Under the pieces are notes generated by a model, which saw nothing but the letters and a program-made list of their open reading frames with translations, did no database searches and was not told the DNA's origin. Below, piece after piece: positions 24,757 through 33,465 of a stretch of DNA of 64,000 nt (position 1 is the stretch's first letter; every line of letters begins with the position of its first letter). Position numbers and translations under genes: made by a program. The DNA is from a virus, in the IMG/VR virus record IMGVR_UViG_3300042549_010246, positions 1 through 64,000 of that record; one strand, 5' to 3'.

Positions 24757-27700
24757 ATGAATAATCAAGCAAAAATCAAACTTGAGAAGATAAAAAAACT
24801 GAAACTCCCTGAAAAAGTAAGGGCTACAGCAGACAAAATTGAAAAAGGTTTGTCAAGTGAAGACGCGGCTACTCAAAAGAAGGCTGAAGATGCATTGAAT
24901 AAACTTTATGAACAAATCAAAGCAGTTGCGGCTAAACAGCGCGAAGAAAAAACGGAAAAAGAAGTCAATGAAAAGACGATTGTTCCTCAAAACGCTGACA
25001 TCGCGGCTCCTGAAGTTAAAAAAGAGTTAACAAAAAAAACCACGGTTGCAGATGAGATTATTGATAAGGCATTAAAAAACGACCCTGAACTTGCGGGATT
25101 TGGAAAATCAGATAAGCGCAGAGACGCGGGTCGTAAAGCACTTCCTGCGGGTAGACGTGTATCTAAAAAAGGATGGAAAAATCAATATGGTAAATCTGAT
25201 GGTGGACGTGTGTATTACGAAAACCGTGAAAACCGTAAAGACCGTAAAAGTCCTGCGTACAAAGCAGGATATCCTTTTTTGGCCAAAGGGGGTAAAATTC
25301 ACCCTATGGATGACGAAGACGGAACTTTTTATGTAAACCTTTACAAAACTAAAGGAGACCAAATTGTTTCAGTGGATGAGCGCGAATACAATTCTAAAGC
25401 ATCGGCTATGACTTATGCGATGATGAAACGCGATTTTATGAAAGTTGGTGAAAGCATATTTGTTATGAATGATGACGGTGATGTGTTGTACACTTCAATC
25501 GGTACCAAAAAAATGGCTATGGGAGGCAAATTCCCTTATCAAAATGCTCAAGTGGGAGATAATGCTCGAGTAATTCTTGACAATAAAATGGGAACTATTA
25601 TGGTGGCTTATGGCCGTAGATTCCATTTGAAATTCCCTGATGGAACTGAAAAGACATATTCCGCTGAGGAATTGGAATTTTTTCCGACGGATGAAATGAT
25701 GGCTGATGGTGGTAATATTGGAAATCCAACATTCGTAGTTAAAAACTTAGACGGAAAAGTTGTTTTGAAAACTAAAAGTTTAAATAAAGCATCGGATTAT
25801 CACGGTTTACTCGGTAGGGATACTCATACGGTTGAAACTCTTGACGGCAGAATATTGAGTGGTTCAAGTGATGATATGGCCGATGGTGGAATGATGCCTA
25901 ATAGTGGTAAAAAATATGATTATTCTGAGTATTTCGACTTTAATGCTAAAGGTAATTTTGCATCTAATTTAAATGGTAAAAATTACGAAATAATTTATCG
26001 TGATGACAAATCTAAAATGTATGATTTGTTTGAAGATGGGAAAAAGATAAAAAGTAGTATGTATGTTCTAAATTTAATGTTTTTTCCTGATGAGAGGAGG
26101 GAGTATTTTCAAGGTACTATGAGTGATGATGCTTTAAAAAGTATTTTAGATTATGAATATCCTAATAATAGTTTTTCTGTTGAGTATGATTCAATATCAG
26201 GGACAAAAATTTATGGAGCAAAATCCAACCTTTTAAAGGCACAAGCCAAACTCAAAGATATTTATAAAATGAAAACCACATTGATGGGTGAAAATCAAAT
26301 AGGTAAGAATTATTTATCCGTTCCTTCACAATTTGTGTATTTTGCTAAAGGTGGTATGATGGCCAAAGGTGGCTATATGGCGAAAGACGAAAATTATGAG
26401 TATGTAAATACATTCAACTATTATGATAGCAATGTTCCTGTACCTCAGGATGATTTTGAAAAATTGATTGATGCTTATCACAAAAAACTTTCAGGTGATA
26501 AACTTGATGAGGCCAAATACAATGTATTGAAAATTCAAATGGGTAACTATTTGGGCCATAAAACAGTTGACAAAATGGAAGAATACATTGAAAAAACACA
26601 CAATGCACACAAAATGGCAAAAGGTGGCTATGTTTCCAAAAGAGATGTTGAAGCAATCACTATCATAAATCCAAATAAAAGTGATTCCGCAAAGAAATAT
26701 TTGACATTTAAGAGTGGTGAATTCCTTAATGGATTAAATCAGTTTGAGAAAGGTGGAAAATTGATTGATAATTACACTTACATCAAGCGAGGTGATATTT
26801 TTGCTGTTTATTACAAGGACAAAACTAAAAAAGCCTATTTCCAAACTACGATGGAAGATAAACCTAAAAATGGTTTTTGGGTCAGCAAAAAGGCTTTAAT
26901 TAGAGAGGGTGGAAAAACGCCAAGTAAGTCAAGTGCAACTTTTGATGCTTACGAATCATATGATGAATTATCCAAGTTGAATGGCAAAATTTGGGACAAA
27001 TTAAAAATTGAAAGTGGCAGTCAAATTTATGCTTCGGACTCATTACAAAAGAAATTGGCTATTGAGTATCCAAATTCAGGTATTGATGCCAAATTCAAAA
27101 GTTTGAAAGCCGCTCAAAGAAAAAAAGTTGCTGAAGTTATGACCGATGAAAACGAGCATAGTTTACGTAATTATTTGACACTACGAGGATACCTTGGACC
27201 AAAAGAATATGACAGTTATGAAAGAATATTTGACCCAAAAAGTCGGTATGTATTAAATCCTGATAATTTCAAAAATTATACTGCTGATAAGGTGAAAGTT
27301 GGTTCAATTTTAACTACAAAAACAGGTACAAAAGTAAAGGTAGTTGAATACAATCCTCAATACGGAGTGAAGGCTATACGAATGGATGCGACTGCAGCCG
27401 ATAAGCCATCTCAATATATAGAATTGTCAAAATTTAAAGGATTTGAAAAAATGGCTGATGGAGGTTCTATTGGTTTTGAGGCACTTTCCAAAAAAGTTGC
27501 ATCGAGGTATGCGGGCAAAAATGTAAAGCCTAAATATCAAAAAGAATATGGAAAGACCTATGACAAGGCTGAAGCAAAAGAAGTCGGTGACAAAGTAGCG
27601 GCAAAAGTGTACCGTATGCAGCAAGGTAAAATGGCCTCAGGTGGTAAAATTGAATTGCCTCATCAATTGGACAAATACTTTACAAAGCCCGCAGGTACAA

Positions 27701-28041
27701 TCGAAGTTGAAATGAGTAAATTAATTCCGATTCGTGCACGAAAAAGCGGTATTGAGAATGCAGAAGTGTATATGAAAAAGGCTTACGATGGCGAAATGTC
27801 GAAGCGTAAACCTATTGAAATTTACAAGACGCGCAATAAAAAGTATCGCGTGAACGATGGAAATAGCACTTTTGCCGTTGCTAAAAAGAATGGTTGGGAA
27901 ACGATTTATGCTACCGTAGTTTCCAATCCAAACGTCACAAAACGCGCGGAAAAAAGTACATTTACAATAGCAAAAGAAATAAGAAAAGCAGGTGAAAGTT
28001 GGTCGGATGCAGTTAAAAGAGTAAAGGAAAACAGAAAATGA
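24757..28041 (+). CDS. large polyvalent-type protein with C-terminal ParB-like domain
   Basis: 1094 residues. About ten hydrophobic-x-x-GG motifs punctuate it (FLAKGG, MAMGG, MADGG, FAKGG, MAKGG, FEKGG, MASGG), dividing it into blocks of 30-250 residues. The last block (about 965-1055) matches ParB/sulfiredoxin-like nuclease domains: TIEVEMSKLIPIRARKSG, then KRKPIEIYKTRNKKYRVNDG and NSTFAVAKKNGWETIYATVV. Such domains bind or cut DNA or hydrolyse nucleotides. Multi-domain proteins of this kind are often packed in phage heads and injected. It overlaps the RelA/SpoT-domain gene by four bases. Confidence 0.65.
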   Translation: MNNQAKIKLEKIKKLKLPEKVRATADKIEKGLSSEDAATQKKAEDALNKLYEQIKAVAAKQREEKTEKEVNEKTIVPQNADIAAPEVKKELTKKTTVADEIIDKALKNDPELAGFGKSDKRRDAGRKALPAGRRVSKKGWKNQYGKSDGGRVYYENRENRKDRKSPAYKAGYPFLAKGGKIHPMDDEDGTFYVNLYKTKGDQIVSVDEREYNSKASAMTYAMMKRDFMKVGESIFVMNDDGDVLYTSIGTKKMAMGGKFPYQNAQVGDNARVILDNKMGTIMVAYGRRFHLKFPDGTEKTYSAEELEFFPTDEMMADGGNIGNPTFVVKNLDGKVVLKTKSLNKASDYHGLLGRDTHTVETLDGRILSGSSDDMADGGMMPNSGKKYDYSEYFDFNAKGNFASNLNGKNYEIIYRDDKSKMYDLFEDGKKIKSSMYVLNLMFFPDERREYFQGTMSDDALKSILDYEYPNNSFSVEYDSISGTKIYGAKSNLLKAQAKLKDIYKMKTTLMGENQIGKNYLSVPSQFVYFAKGGMMAKGGYMAKDENYEYVNTFNYYDSNVPVPQDDFEKLIDAYHKKLSGDKLDEAKYNVLKIQMGNYLGHKTVDKMEEYIEKTHNAHKMAKGGYVSKRDVEAITIINPNKSDSAKKYLTFKSGEFLNGLNQFEKGGKLIDNYTYIKRGDIFAVYYKDKTKKAYFQTTMEDKPKNGFWVSKKALIREGGKTPSKSSATFDAYESYDELSKLNGKIWDKLKIESGSQIYASDSLQKKLAIEYPNSGIDAKFKSLKAAQRKKVAEVMTDENEHSLRNYLTLRGYLGPKEYDSYERIFDPKSRYVLNPDNFKNYTADKVKVGSILTTKTGTKVKVVEYNPQYGVKAIRMDATAADKPSQYIELSKFKGFEKMADGGSIGFEALSKKVASRYAGKNVKPKYQKEYGKTYDKAEAKEVGDKVAAKVYRMQQGKMASGGKIELPHQLDKYFTKPAGTIEVEMSKLIPIRARKSGIENAEVYMKKAYDGEMSKRKPIEIYKTRNKKYRVNDGNSTFAVAKKNGWETIYATVVSNPNVTKRAEKSTFTIAKEIRKAGESWSDAVKRVKENRK

Positions 28042-29153
28042 AACTATTAAAATTAACTAAACAGGAAGTCGCAAAACTTCAAAAGCAATATAAATTTGGT
28101 TCTGATTTGACCAAACAGGATGTAGTTGTCAAAATTTTTAATCCATATGGTCGCGGCAGATGGTATTTGGTAAACCAAGACCCTGATGACCCTGATTATA
28201 TTTGGGCAATCGTAGATATGGGAATGGGACCTGAGGTTGGCTCGGTAAGTTTAAGCGAACTACAAAACTTTCGAATGCCTGTATATGGGTATAAATTTCC
28301 TTTGGAAAAGGACAGGTTTACACAACGGAACGCTGTTGAAGTGATTGAAGGATTACAGCGAGGAAACTATTTTGCAGATGGTGGTGAAATTAAGGTCAAA
28401 GTTGCATCCAAAGATATTTACAACAAAAATCACTACAGGGGTATTTTTCAAGATTCCGATAAGGATGGTGTTCCTGACATAGATGATTTGCAGCCTAAAA
28501 ATCCCAAATTACAGGGTGAAGTTGAAGAGTTAAAGTTTTCTCAAGTCTTTGAACGATTGCTCAGAACAAAAAAGTCTTTGGACAAAATTATGAGGGCGGC
28601 CATCGCAGAACTTGAAGCAATTTCTCCCGCAGGAAGCACAATTTATGCAAGAACTAAAACTCCATACTCAATTGTCAATAAATTGATAAATAAAAAGTCT
28701 ACAAGTCTTGAAAGGACGAAGTTAGGCGATGTCGAGGGTTTGACGGATTTAATTGGAACTACGGTAGTTGTGAAAAGTTTGGATGACATTAATGATGTAG
28801 CAAAAGAATTGGATAAGGGAGTATTAGGTGAGATTTTGGAGAAAAAAGATTACTATGAAAAACCAAAAGCGGGATATCGCGCGATTCACTACATTACAAT
28901 TTTTGAGGGTGTCGCGATTGAAGTTCAATTAAAAACTTATCGTCAGAAAGAAATAAATGAGGCTTCGCACGAGGCTTATAAATATGAAAATCTTGAAGCG
29001 GACCGTTTATTGTATTTAACCAATTTGGCAAATGAGGCTGACAAAGGAAATAGAAAAGCACAACTTGCAATTGACAAGATATTCCTTGATAAAAAAGCAT
29101 TGAAGGAATCTTTGTACAAGGACAAAATCAGACGAAATAAATTACCTTCGTAA
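28038..29153 (+). CDS. RelA/SpoT-domain protein with Ca-binding TSP3-like repeat
   Basis: 371 residues. A FADGG motif lies near residue 115. DSDKDGVPDIDD at about 139-150 is a thrombospondin type-3-like calcium loop. Residues about 175-330 resemble the (p)ppGpp synthetase fold: ARTKTPYSIVNKL, GDVEGLTDLIGTTVV, KPKAGYRAIHY and IEVQLKTYRQKEINEASHEA. The Y of GYRxIH and the E of E-x-Q-x-K-T are kept, but the Arg after DLxG is Thr, so activity is uncertain. It might make an alarmone or pyrophosphorylate another target after injection, as small toxic synthetases do. The GG motif links it to the other polyvalent proteins. Confidence 0.7.
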   Translation: MKLLKLTKQEVAKLQKQYKFGSDLTKQDVVVKIFNPYGRGRWYLVNQDPDDPDYIWAIVDMGMGPEVGSVSLSELQNFRMPVYGYKFPLEKDRFTQRNAVEVIEGLQRGNYFADGGEIKVKVASKDIYNKNHYRGIFQDSDKDGVPDIDDLQPKNPKLQGEVEELKFSQVFERLLRTKKSLDKIMRAAIAELEAISPAGSTIYARTKTPYSIVNKLINKKSTSLERTKLGDVEGLTDLIGTTVVVKSLDDINDVAKELDKGVLGEILEKKDYYEKPKAGYRAIHYITIFEGVAIEVQLKTYRQKEINEASHEAYKYENLEADRLLYLTNLANEADKGNRKAQLAIDKIFLDKKALKESLYKDKIRRNKLPS

Positions 29154-29167
29154 TAAAATTTACATAT

Positions 29168-29599
29168 ATGAAAAAAATAACAGTTATCCTTCAGGAGAAA
29201 AATGTGAAATTGAACAGTTTACCTGAGAACATTCAGACAGCAATTGAAAATTCAATTAATTTGTATGATGACATTCAGAATTTGGAAGCAACATTGACCG
29301 AAGAGTCAACTGATGAAGAAAAGGCTGAATTAGTCGAAATGAGAGAGACCCACGATGAATTTAATGAATCTATCGTAGGTGCTATTGAAAATTTTCAGAA
29401 AGAAACTGAGGCTAAGACAAAAGCCGAACAGAAAAACGACCAACCCCCAACTCCCCCACCTGCGCCAATAAACACACCCGCGCCAATTGGCGAAACTGAT
29501 GAAAAGAAAAAAGGTTTTGGAATCGGAACCTTTATTCTCGGAGCGGCTGTATTGATTGCAACAGCGGGTGCAGTTAATATGATGAGAAACAAAAACTAA
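29168..29599 (+). CDS. coiled-coil protein with C-terminal membrane anchor
   Basis: 143 residues. Helical and acidic to residue 95, then a Pro-rich linker (PPTPPPAPINTPAPI), a basic KKKGFG and a membrane segment (TFILGAAVLIATAGAV) ending NMMRNKN. This tail-anchored layout recurs in the structural cluster. Likely virion membrane protein. Confidence 0.65.
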   Translation: MKKITVILQEKNVKLNSLPENIQTAIENSINLYDDIQNLEATLTEESTDEEKAELVEMRETHDEFNESIVGAIENFQKETEAKTKAEQKNDQPPTPPPAPINTPAPIGETDEKKKGFGIGTFILGAAVLIATAGAVNMMRNKN

Positions 29600-29808
29600 T
29601 GGAAAAATTACCCCAACACTACTTTGCATTTAATCCACAATCCGTCCGTTGGATGGATATGGTATTTGTAGCACCAATAATGATTTATGCGGGTGTCAAG
29701 GGTGATTTTAAACCGTATGTTAAATTTTCTTTGATTGCTATTGGGTCTTTGACTTTTCTGTACAACGGCATTAATTATGTAACCAATTTACAAAACGGAG
29801 AGAAATGA
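29599..29808 (+). CDS. small membrane protein
   Basis: 69 residues with two hydrophobic stretches (MDMVFVAPIMIYAGV; FSLIAIGSLTFLYNGIN). Overlaps the neighbouring genes by one and four bases. Likely virion membrane component. Confidence 0.6.
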   Translation: MEKLPQHYFAFNPQSVRWMDMVFVAPIMIYAGVKGDFKPYVKFSLIAIGSLTFLYNGINYVTNLQNGEK

Positions 29809-30098
29809 GTTACCGTATTACGAGATACACTTTTGAACAGGCCAAAAAATTGGGGGTGACGGTGAAGCCGTCTACGGTCCAAGGCAAAAAAATTGATGTG
29901 TTCAAAAACGGAACTAAAGTCGCTTCGGTTGGAGCAGTTGGCTACAATGATTATCCGACATTTATGCGATTAGAGCGCGAAAGAAAAGTTCCCGAAGGAA
30001 CAGCAAATTTGCGTAGGAAAGCATATAAAATCAGACATCAAAAAGACAGGACCGTCCGTGGAAGCAATGGATGGTACGCTGATAAACTATTATGGTAA
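29805..30098 (+). CDS. DUF5754-like protein
   Basis: 97 residues. MSYRITRYTFEQAKKLGVTV, then KKIDVFKNGTKVASVGAVGY, NDYPTFMR, and RRKAYKIRHQKDR ending SNGWYADKLLW. This matches my recall of DUF5754, a short basic protein of phages and large eukaryotic DNA viruses. It is basic and probably structural or DNA-associated. Overlaps the preceding gene by four bases. Confidence 0.65.
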   Translation: MSYRITRYTFEQAKKLGVTVKPSTVQGKKIDVFKNGTKVASVGAVGYNDYPTFMRLERERKVPEGTANLRRKAYKIRHQKDRTVRGSNGWYADKLLW

Positions 30099-30250
30099 TG
30101 GACAAGAAATTAAAAGTAGTAATCGTAGCATCAATAGGTATTGCCGCAGTTTTGATTGGAGTGTCTTTACTCTTTATTCAAAGGGGTATTGACCGAAAAG
30201 CAATTACAGAGGAAGACCGAAATGTTTTAAGACAAATTAGAATTTCGTAA
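30098..30250 (+). CDS. small membrane protein
   Basis: 50 residues: KKLKVVIVASIGIAAVLIGV forms an N-terminal membrane segment; the tail is charged and helical (DRKAITEEDRNVLRQI). TAATG junction with the previous gene. Confidence 0.55.
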   Translation: MDKKLKVVIVASIGIAAVLIGVSLLFIQRGIDRKAITEEDRNVLRQIRIS

Positions 30251-30252
30251 TT

Positions 30253-30978
30253 ATGGAAATCAAAATACCCGCAATTCAAAAGGAGTGGAAAGTCCCATCC
30301 AATCAACCACCTTGGAAAAACCAAGCAATATCTGTAATTAAGAAAATTAAAGCAAATTACAGTGTTCAAATGGCAAAAGCATCACAATATACAGGTGTTC
30401 CTGTGAATATTTTGGTAGCGTTTGCGGCTACGGAGAGTGGAGGTGCTTTGAATCAAACTTTAAATGGACCATCAAAAGGTATTATGCAAGTCAATCCGTC
30501 ATCGGCTTGGCAGGCTTTATCTGACCAAATAAAAGTCGATACAATAGGTCGTTTTTATCCTTTGTATCAATTGGCACCAAATGCATTTGTTGTAAAGAAA
30601 GCGGTTGCTGCTAATTCTGTAGGAAAGGCTACTGATTATCTCACTTTGAAGCCTGTTTCTACGGCTGCGCCTTACCTTGGACAAAGAATGGTGGCAGATG
30701 CACAATTCGCTATTTATATGGGGTCGTTATTGTTGGCTCAGTTAATTGCAGGAACTATTGCAAAAACAGGTCAGATTCGTCTTGACCATATTATTGTAAA
30801 GTATAATGCGGGCACGGGTCGATTTAAACAGGTTGTAACAAATCGTGGTTTGGAAAGTGCGAGTGTGGATACCACCCAACTATACAGCAAATTAGGGATT
30901 CCTGTTTCTCAAGCGTACATTGTCAAGATGATGGGAATCAATGGATATTTAGATGTGCAAAAACAGGGATTGGCGTGA
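30253..30978 (+). CDS. lytic transglycosylase (SLT fold)
   Basis: 241 residues, no signal peptide. The catalytic Glu is E61 in AFAATESGG; GIMQVNP (76-82) and YNAGTGRF (about 184-191) are the other two family motifs. It should cleave peptidoglycan between MurNAc and GlcNAc with 1,6-anhydro formation. Its place between virion membrane genes suggests a virion-associated enzyme that opens the cell wall during entry rather than a lysis enzyme. Confidence 0.85.
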   Translation: MEIKIPAIQKEWKVPSNQPPWKNQAISVIKKIKANYSVQMAKASQYTGVPVNILVAFAATESGGALNQTLNGPSKGIMQVNPSSAWQALSDQIKVDTIGRFYPLYQLAPNAFVVKKAVAANSVGKATDYLTLKPVSTAAPYLGQRMVADAQFAIYMGSLLLAQLIAGTIAKTGQIRLDHIIVKYNAGTGRFKQVVTNRGLESASVDTTQLYSKLGIPVSQAYIVKMMGINGYLDVQKQGLA

Positions 30979-30991
30979 TAACAATAACGGC

Positions 30992-31022
30992 ATTGAACTG
31001 TAGAAAAAAGTCACTATTTTTG
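30992..31022 (+). promoter_or_regulatory. Bacteroidota-type promoter
   Basis: ATTG (30992-30995), exactly 19 bases, then TATTTTTG (31015-31022), a full match to TTTG-N19-TAnnTTTG apart from the first base. Transcription would start near 31029, 19 bases before the next ATG. This is the best promoter in the window and supports a Bacteroidota host. Confidence 0.7.
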
Positions 31023-31047
31023 TTTTAACAATTTAATTAATAACGCT

Positions 31048-31167
31048 ATGTCAAACACTAAATCAGGATTCGTACCAATGGCTATTGGAATTGCATTGTC
31101 TCTTGCCACAATTTATGTTATTGCATATTTTGCAGGTAAAGGATGGGAAAAGGCAACCGATAAATAA
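31048..31167 (+). CDS. small membrane peptide
   Basis: 39 residues with one membrane segment (FVPMAIGIALSLATIYVIAY) and a charged tail. First gene after a strong promoter, so probably abundant. Likely virion membrane component. Confidence 0.6.
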   Translation: MSNTKSGFVPMAIGIALSLATIYVIAYFAGKGWEKATDK

Positions 31168-31169
31168 TT

Positions 31170-31664
31170 GTGCAAGGAATCTTTAAACAAATATTGGATG
31201 CGACGGAAGGTCGTCACGCAAGTGGAGTTCTCTATGCAGGGGCTGTAGGAATTTTATTGTCTAATATTATACCAACCCCCGCTGAAGCATTATTCTACCA
31301 TACTGAAAAGAAACTCAGAAATAAATGGGATAATGATGAAATAACTGCTGAAAAATATTGGCAAAAAACTGCAAGCGCATATTACTTGTATAAACCCGTT
31401 TGGTGGGGACTTGTAATCAGTGCAATGTATTTTACCAAGGGCGATGTGAAAAACAAAGCAAAAATTGGTTTAATAATTGTAACTGCAGGTGCGGTTGTGG
31501 GCATAATTTACAAAAATTACACAAAAGACATTCGCGATATACGTCGAGAAGTATTGACTTCTATGGAGCCCAAGAAAAATGTTACAGGTCCTACAAAACC
31601 TGTAAAGGTGGGTCAATATAGGTCAGTTCTCAGAAAAGGCAACGTATTGAAGTTTGTCGCTTAA
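31170..31664 (+). CDS. membrane protein
   Basis: 164 residues from a GTG start. Segments near residues 20-35 (GVLYAGAVGILLSNII), 75-90 (VWWGLVISAMYF) and 97-115 (KIGLIIVTAGAVVGIIY); the rest is basic. Not recognised; probably in the virion membrane. Confidence 0.6.
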   Translation: MQGIFKQILDATEGRHASGVLYAGAVGILLSNIIPTPAEALFYHTEKKLRNKWDNDEITAEKYWQKTASAYYLYKPVWWGLVISAMYFTKGDVKNKAKIGLIIVTAGAVVGIIYKNYTKDIRDIRREVLTSMEPKKNVTGPTKPVKVGQYRSVLRKGNVLKFVA

Positions 31665-31674
31665 TAAATAAAAA

Positions 31675-32034
31675 ATGGAAAATTCAACAGCAACACCTGC
31701 AGCAGCAGCACCCGCAACACCCGCAGCACCTGCGGCACCCGCAGCACCCGCGGCACCATCAGCACCCGCTATGGCACACGGTGGTAGCGTTGCAGACGCA
31801 GCACCACAAATGATAGAGGGTGGTGATGTATCATCAATAGAAAATAATTGGGGCACTTGGATAGCCATCGGTTTAGTCTCTCTTACGCTTGTTGCATTAA
31901 TTTTACAGATTGCTGTACATCGCAAAAATTTGAAAAAAGTCGATGCAGACGATGAAGCATTGCTTAAAGATGTCAGAGAACTGAAAATGAATGTGAAGAA
32001 ACAAATGGGCGAAAAGTATGAAACCTTGGCTTGA
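31675..32034 (+). CDS. Ala/Pro-rich membrane protein
   Basis: 119 residues. Residues 5-38 are Ala-Pro repeats, followed by MAHGG and MIEGG, variants of the GG motif of the polyvalent proteins. A membrane segment (WIAIGLVSLTLVALILQIAV) at about 60-80 and a coiled coil follow. It overlaps the phosphatase gene by 17 bases. Confidence 0.6.
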   Translation: MENSTATPAAAAPATPAAPAAPAAPAAPSAPAMAHGGSVADAAPQMIEGGDVSSIENNWGTWIAIGLVSLTLVALILQIAVHRKNLKKVDADDEALLKDVRELKMNVKKQMGEKYETLA

Positions 32035-32665
32035 CGAAGTTACATATGGCAACCCAAATGATGAACTACTTCCTTATTTAGAAAAAGGGGAATTCGATTT
32101 CGTTTACGAATCCCTAAAAAAATATCCCTTTCCCAAAAACACTTCGGAGACGACGAGGGATGAAATGAGAGAACTGATTTCAATTCAGAACGCTCCCGAA
32201 CAAAAAAACGAAGAAATTATGTCGAGGTATCTAAACTACGACGAACACTTCGGAGATGTGATAAAAACCTATTGTAAGGAAAAAATAGGTGTAGATATGG
32301 ATGAGGTTATTGACTCAATAACAAAAGATGGGTACTATGTTCTTGTTAAATTAAAATTTTTCTATCAGCGACCACGCCCCTATCAGTTGGCACAATATTT
32401 AAGGGCGCGGCTTTTTCCATATAAGGCCCCTTCTGCACTGACTCCCGCATATCCTTCGGGACATTCATTTGAGTCATATGCGTTAGCGGAATTTATTGGA
32501 AGTAAATATCCTGAACACTATCAGTTTTTAACTGATTTAGCACACGACATATCAATTAGTCGATTATTTCTTGGATTGCATTTTGCCTCGGATTTGGATT
32601 TTGGCAGATTTGCGGCTAAAAAATATGTCGGCTCAAAACAATTTGCAAGTAAATATGGAATATGA
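32018..32665 (+). CDS. PAP2-type phosphatase
   Basis: 215 residues. All three motifs of the superfamily are present: KLKFFYQRPRP (about 110-120), PSGHS (146-150) and SRLFLGLHFASD (181-192), with the catalytic His in each of the last two. No membrane segments are evident, so it is closer to soluble class A acid phosphatases and haloperoxidases than to membrane lipid phosphatases. It could dephosphorylate lipid or undecaprenyl intermediates at the membrane; the substrate is unknown. Followed by the resolvase with an 11-base overlap. Confidence 0.8.
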   Translation: MKPWLDEVTYGNPNDELLPYLEKGEFDFVYESLKKYPFPKNTSETTRDEMRELISIQNAPEQKNEEIMSRYLNYDEHFGDVIKTYCKEKIGVDMDEVIDSITKDGYYVLVKLKFFYQRPRPYQLAQYLRARLFPYKAPSALTPAYPSGHSFESYALAEFIGSKYPEHYQFLTDLAHDISISRLFLGLHFASDLDFGRFAAKKYVGSKQFASKYGI

Positions 32666-33068
32666 ATTTCTTGTAACTCCTATTGGAAAGCCACGAATGA
32701 CGCAAAGGGATAAATGGTTGAATCCTCCGCGTAAACCTGTCTTGAATTATAGACTTGCAAAAAATGGTTTGCAATTTTATGCTTGTGAACAAAAATTTAC
32801 TTTGCCCGAAATTATTAATGTTATTTTTGTTTTACCTGTTTCACTAACTTGGAGCAAAAAGAAAAAAACATCAATGATTGGGCACCCACATCGTCAAAAA
32901 CCTGATTTAGACAACATCCTCAAATTTTTGATGGATGGTTTGATGCCCAACGGTGGTGATGAAGTTGTACATACCATAAACGCCCGTAAAATTTGGGGTG
33001 AAGAAGGTAAAATATTAATTGAAACAAACAATGACCCGACAACGCAAAATCGAAACGAAACCAATTGA
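32655..33068 (+). CDS. RusA-like Holliday-junction resolvase
   Basis: 137 residues from the ATG at 32655. The RusA pattern is clear: PIGKPRMTQRDKW at the N-terminus, a central strand (EIINVIFVLPVSLTW), HPHRQKPDLDNILKFLMDGL with the two catalytic Asp, and a terminal EGKILIE strand. It resolves branched DNA before packaging. It overlaps the genes on both sides. Confidence 0.85.
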   Translation: MEYEFLVTPIGKPRMTQRDKWLNPPRKPVLNYRLAKNGLQFYACEQKFTLPEIINVIFVLPVSLTWSKKKKTSMIGHPHRQKPDLDNILKFLMDGLMPNGGDEVVHTINARKIWGEEGKILIETNNDPTTQNRNETN

Positions 33069-33465
33069 ACAACTATTTTCAGCATTAAGTGAAACGCTGA
33101 ATGAAATTGGTTATATGAGAACAATTCACCTTCTGAGGAAGGGGCAAGAAAATGTATGGAATTCTGATTTAAAACTTGCAACGGATGCTGTTTGCAAGGT
33201 GTTTAATATATCTCCCGACGTAGTATTTGGCAAATCAAGAAAATATCCCCGAAAATATGCTTTTGCAATTTGGGTTTATTTATCATACACTAAATTAAAT
33301 TATACTTTGCCTGACTTAGTGAATTATACACACAAGTCGTTATCCACTATTAGCAAGGCGAAAGGCACAATCGACAATCGAAGAAACACAACGGCATTTG
33401 AAAAAAAGATTAATGACAAACTTGATGAATGCATCACAATCATAAATGAAATTAAACCCGAATAA
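33031..33465 (+). CDS. DnaA domain IV-like DNA-binding protein
   Basis: 144 residues from the ATG at 33031. Residues about 50-115 (VCKVFNISPDVVFGKSRKY, AFAIWVYLSYTKLNYTLPDL, NYTHKSLSTISKAKGTIDNR) follow the C-terminal domain of DnaA, including the H-K/T-S-x-S/V recognition helix where DnaA has DHSTV. There is no AAA+ domain. Such proteins may bind DnaA-box-like sites in the phage or host genome and act in replication or transcription. Confidence 0.65.
   Translation: MTRQRKIETKPIEQLFSALSETLNEIGYMRTIHLLRKGQENVWNSDLKLATDAVCKVFNISPDVVFGKSRKYPRKYAFAIWVYLSYTKLNYTLPDLVNYTHKSLSTISKAKGTIDNRRNTTAFEKKINDKLDECITIINEIKPE

Noticed and set aside
30253-30978. Endolysin with export signal
   Set aside because: No signal peptide, and it is embedded among virion membrane genes; a virion-associated transglycosylase is the better reading.
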